DNA of 64,000 nucleotides, from assembly GCA_020809705.1 (NCBI GenBank), contig CP085830.1:4898001-4962000 (forward strand), read 5' to 3'. Of this stretch, positions 59,661 to 64,000 are shown in pieces; the first letter of the stretch is position 1; each line of letters begins with the position of its first letter. The position numbers were made by a program, and so were the translations under genes. Origin of the DNA: Calonectria ilicicola (lineage: Eukaryota; Ascomycota; Sordariomycetes; Hypocreales; Nectriaceae). The notes below the pieces were generated by a model. It saw only the letters and a list, made by a program, of their open reading frames with translations, searched no databases and had not been told where the DNA came from.

Positions 59661-62600
59661 TTAAAGTAGATTATAATAGTCTATATGGTTTATATTTTGG
59701 TTTTTTGGAGTATTAGTATAGACTGTATTTCTTATATATTTATTTAACTTTTTTTTATTTTATTAAAGGAAAATATTTATTTAATATATTTGAAGATTTT
59801 ATTTATTTCTTTATACCTATATAAAAGGTATTTATAAATATTTTTTATTAATTTTATTTAGTATTCTTTAGGTATTTATAGATATTTTATTTTGTCTTTT
59901 TTTAAAAAATAAAAGATTATATTTTTTAATTTTTTTAAAAGTAGATTATCTTATTTTATATATTATATTAAGGTATTTATAAGGGTGGTCTTAATTGTTT
60001 ATAATAATCCCTTTATTCTAATAGTAATAATAACTTTCTTAATTTCTATTATTATTTTATTAATTAGTATTTATTCTAACCCTCTTTCTAAATTATAAAT
60101 AAGAAATTATTTCTATATTTTAGGTTTTTTTATATTATAATTTAATCTTTAGTTAATAATATTAACTTATTTATTTTTTATATTTTTAATATAGATTATT
60201 TAGTAATTAAATTTGGAGATATATTTAATATATTATATTTATCTTTTATTAAGTTTTTAAATAATTATAAAATATATAATATTTTTATAGTTTATATAGA
60301 TAATTATTTTATCATAGCTTTTTAATAGATATTATCTAAATTCTTTAAAGGTATTAATAATTATAAGAAATTTCTTATTATAGATAAGGTAATTTAGCTT
60401 AGATCTACTTAACTTATATAAGTAGAAGGCTATAAGGTGTAAATTCCCTTGGTTATCTTATTAGCTAATTTATACTCCAAGTGTATAATCTAAGACATCT
60501 ATTTCCAATTTTATTAGTTTTATTTAATTAAATATAGCTAAGATTGGTTCTTTTAGGATAGTATTTCTTATATCTTTAAATACTTTTTATATTTTATTTT
60601 CTTAAATAAATATAATTTCTTTTTTTATTAATTTTATTATAATATTAGTAATTTTACTAAATTCTTTTATAAATTTTTAATAATAATTAGTAAAACTAAG
60701 GAAGGTTTATATTTTTTTTATATTAATAAATACTTTTTATTTTTATATAATAATAACCTTCTTTAAGTTTATTTATATTTTATTAAAGAACATAATATAT
60801 TTTAAGAATTCTATTTCTTATGTATAGAACTTATTTTTTTTAAATTTAATTAAAAATTTAATATTTTATAAAACTTTTAAGATCTTATAGATATATTTTT
60901 AATATTTTTTTTTATTTTTAAAGAAAATAAGGATATTATTTAAATAGTAAATAATAAAGATATTTAGATATTTATATAATATATTATTTATTATTTATTA
61001 AAATAATATTAATATATTTATAAGTTTAAAAGATATTATTACATATTTAAATAATCTAAATTTAATTTAAAAAATAGTTTTTTATTTATATCTTTCTTTA
61101 ATATAAATAAGATTATAAGCTCCTTTAAGATTAAAAGTAATAAAAATATTAATTTTATAAAAATAATCCTTTATTTTATTAATAAATAATAATAAAATAT
61201 AATCTTTAATAATAATATTATTAAATTATTAATAGTTTATAATAAATTATAACTTTCTATTTCTTTTAAATATAAATATAATAAAATATTTAACTTTAAA
61301 GTTTAATATATAAATATATTTTTTCTTAAGTATATCTTTAATATATTCCTTTAAGATATTAAATTTTATTTAATTAAGATTATAAATAAAGTAAAATTAA
61401 ATATTAAATCTATTCTTAAAAATAATTTTATAATTCTATTAATTAAATTTAAGTGATCTAGTTTTTAGTTCTTTTATAAAGAGTTTTTAGTATATTTTAT
61501 ATTATAAGGATATATTACTTAACTTATTTTATTTTTTTTTTTATTTTTTTAAAACTTTTATTAATTTATTAAAATTATATTTTAAAATAAATAATTATTT
61601 ATTATTTTTACCTTTTCTAATTATTTTTATATTTATATTTTATTTTTTTAAATAATAAAGATTTTCCTTTATTTATATCTTTTACTTAATTAAGGCTAGA
61701 AGATTAAGATCTCTTAATTAGATTTACAAAAATATTACTAGCTATATTATATTCCTTTAATATTTATATCTAGCTAATATATTAATAGATATTAGGATTA
61801 TATTTATATAATTATAAATACTTTAAAATTAGATTATATTATTTAATATTAATAATATTAAAGATTATTTTTTAGTTTTTTTCTTTAATAAAGACTTTTA
61901 AATAATTAATCTTTTTATTTATAATATTATTATTATATTTAAAGGATATTTTTTTTATATTAATAACTTTATATAGGTTAACTTTTATTATTTATAATAA
62001 CTAAAGTTTATTAATTACTTAAGGATTAATATAATTTTATTTAATTTTATTATTTATTATAATATTATATTATTCTTTTTTATTTTTTATTTTTATTTTT
62101 AATTATTATTAAGATTACTTTTTAATAATTAAATATAAAGCTTTTTAAAAAGTTCTTTTAATAATTTTATAGATTATCTTTTTTATTATTTTTTTATAAG
62201 GGGTATTAATTATTTTTTATTTTTATTTAATACTAGATTATTATTTTATTTATTATACATATATTATATTTAAGATTTTAATATTTATTTTATAATAATT
62301 TATTATAATTAAAGAACTTAAGCTTACCTAATTCTAGTATAATGAACTAATAGTAGGGGTTCCTTTCTATTACTTTATATTAATTAAAGTTCTTTTTATA
62401 AATATAATAAATAATTATATCTTTTATTTTAATAAAAAAGTATATTATATATTATTTTTATTTTATATATATAAAGCAATTATAATTATAATAGCTTACT
62501 TATAAAATATTCTTGTTTTTTTATATTTTATATTTAATTTAGGGTTATTTTCTTTATATTAAATAGATTAAAGATTAAGATTTTTTAATTATTATTTACT

Positions 62601-64000
62601 TTAGGCTAATAAGAAGATCTTATTTCTATCCTATAATAATTCTTTAATTTATTAGATTATTCTTTCTATATTAATTATCTATTTCTTTTTCCTATTTTTA
62701 TTATAGGTATAGATATTCTATTAGATTAAAGGTTTATTAATATAGATATCTAGTATAAATATTAGGATTTTAATTTCCTTAGCCTTTTTTAATTATTTAT
62801 ATAATAAATAAACTTCTTCTTCTTTTCTAATTAATTATACTTTTCTAATAGTTTTATTAATTTCTTATTATAAAGCAAGTTTTACTTTTTAAAGTTTATA
62901 GTTTTCTTTTTATTATTTAATAATAAAAGTAGGTTTATATTTAGTAATTATAATAAAGGTAGTTTTTCTTATAATATTATTTTTTCCTTTTAGTATAAAG
63001 GTTTATTCCTTTTAAGTTTTATTAATAGATCTTTTAATAATATTGAATTACTTTCTTTTTTAAATAAACTTAAATTAATTTTTTATTTTTAAAAAGTAAT
63101 ATTTAAAAGATTTATATTCTTTCTTTTTATAATTAAAATATATAATCTTTAATTTATTTTTTTATTAGATTATATCTAGTTTTATAGATTTTAAATAGGT
63201 TCTATATATTATACTTTTAGTTTATTTAGCACTAATATTAATAAATTAGGTTTTATACTTTTAATTTTTTTATTATTTTTATTTAAATTATTAATTATTA
63301 ATTTATATTATATAAGTTATATATTTAAAGAATTTTATAAAAAGATTTAAGAATTAATATATTTTATTTTAGATAGTTTTTTTAAATTATTTATAAAATT
63401 TATTAATTATTATTTCTTTTATTTAATTAAATTTAATTGTATAATATTAAAAATTAAAAAGAAAATTATTATAAGATCCTTTTTAAAATAACCTACTTAA
63501 TTCTTTTAGAGTAATTTATTTTTTATTAATTATTTTAAATTAAATTTAAAATTCTTTTTTAAAATTATTAAAAGAGTTAAAAAGTTTTTAGATAATATTA
63601 TTAATTTTATTTTATAATATAATAATAAAAATTTTAAAATATTTAAATATAATTCTTAATACTTTTCTCTTTAATTATTTTATAATATATTAGACTTTTA
63701 ATTTTTTATTTTATTTAAATATTAAAAAATAAAGAGATTAATAACTCTTAACCTATATAAGTTATTTATATAAGGTAGTAATATCTTCTTCTTATATAGA
63801 TAATTTTTTAGACTTAATTATTTCTTTAAAGTCTTTATTATAAGTAGTAAAGTTGCTAAGTTCTTATAAGTATTATTAATAATTTTAAATTATATTTACT
63901 TATTATTACCTTAAAATATTTTAGTATTTTTAAGATTTTAAATATTATTTACTTTATTAAACCTTTATTATAAGAACTTATATTAAATAGTAAATTAATT

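Larger units (their letters stand above)
40143..64000 (-). mobile_element. RIP-degraded Gypsy LTR retrotransposon E, split by later insertions and cut by the window end
   Basis: The 3' LTR is at about 40143-40542. After the insertions at about 40550-51140 and 51667-58990, its internal sequence continues at about 51145-51666 and 58996-64000. The minus strand reads a Gypsy integrase-like core near 59530-59660 (DFI...DSILIIINRFTK) and reverse transcriptase YLNN at 60935-60946, in IIYYLNNILIFFKNKKKY, where YLDDILIFS.N.EEH is expected. The order integrase then reverse transcriptase from left to right fits minus-sense Gypsy. The 5' LTR lies outside the window. The block at 1-4900 is a truncated relative. 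Confidence 0.75.

Overview
The window looks like a piece of a filamentous ascomycete (Pezizomycotina-type) chromosome. Short introns (49 and 45 nt), a Zn2Cys6 transcription factor with a fungal middle-homology region, LTR retrotransposons, and repeats driven to extreme A+T with CAA/CAG-to-TAA/TAG and TGG-to-TAG type decay (repeat-induced point mutation, RIP) all point there. I cannot name the species.

Layout. (1) About 1-4,900: AT-rich, RIP-degraded repeats. They hold a truncated copy of a minus-sense Gypsy element and a remnant of another transposon family. (2) About 4,950-13,830: a GC-balanced gene island with three convincing protein genes: a short-chain dehydrogenase/reductase (5026-5832, minus), a Gfo/Idh/MocA-type oxidoreductase of the dihydrodiol/D-xylose dehydrogenase kind (7343-8491, plus) and a three-exon Zn2Cys6 regulator (10748-13433, minus, 863 aa after splicing). 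The island also holds weaker gene remnants (6463-6843, 8601-9035) and a degenerate 140-bp tandem duplication. (3) About 13,830-14,569: a transition zone with hairpin-forming repeats. (4) 14,570-64,000: almost wall-to-wall nested, RIP-degraded retrotransposons.

The repeat part can be untangled by matching LTRs and target-site duplications (TSDs). A minus-sense Gypsy element lies at 14570-20361 (215-bp LTRs, TSD AATTA). A minus-sense Copia element lies at 22377-39121. Inside it sits a plus-sense Gypsy element at 26469-38740 (275-bp LTRs, TSD TTAAT), which is itself split by a 2.7-kb terminal-inverted-repeat DNA element at 34595-37316 (8-bp TSD). A second copy of the 275-bp-LTR Gypsy family lies in the opposite orientation at 41141-50661 (TSD TAAAT). 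Another minus-sense Gypsy element lies at 51667-58990 (174-bp LTRs, TSD ATATC). Those last two are inserted in an older minus-sense Gypsy element whose 3' LTR begins at 40143 and whose integrase and reverse transcriptase lie at 59.5-61 kb; it runs off the right edge. Reverse transcriptase active-site motifs are readable in five of the elements, but Asp codons have become Asn (YINN, YLDN, YLNN), so none looks active.

How the genes may work together: two NAD(P)-dependent oxidoreductases, a possible flavoprotein monooxygenase remnant and a pathway-type regulator in one 8.5-kb island between silenced repeats resemble a small or eroded catabolic or secondary-metabolism cluster. That link is inference; no substrate can be named from sequence. 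I found no CRISPR array, rRNA gene or convincing tRNA gene.
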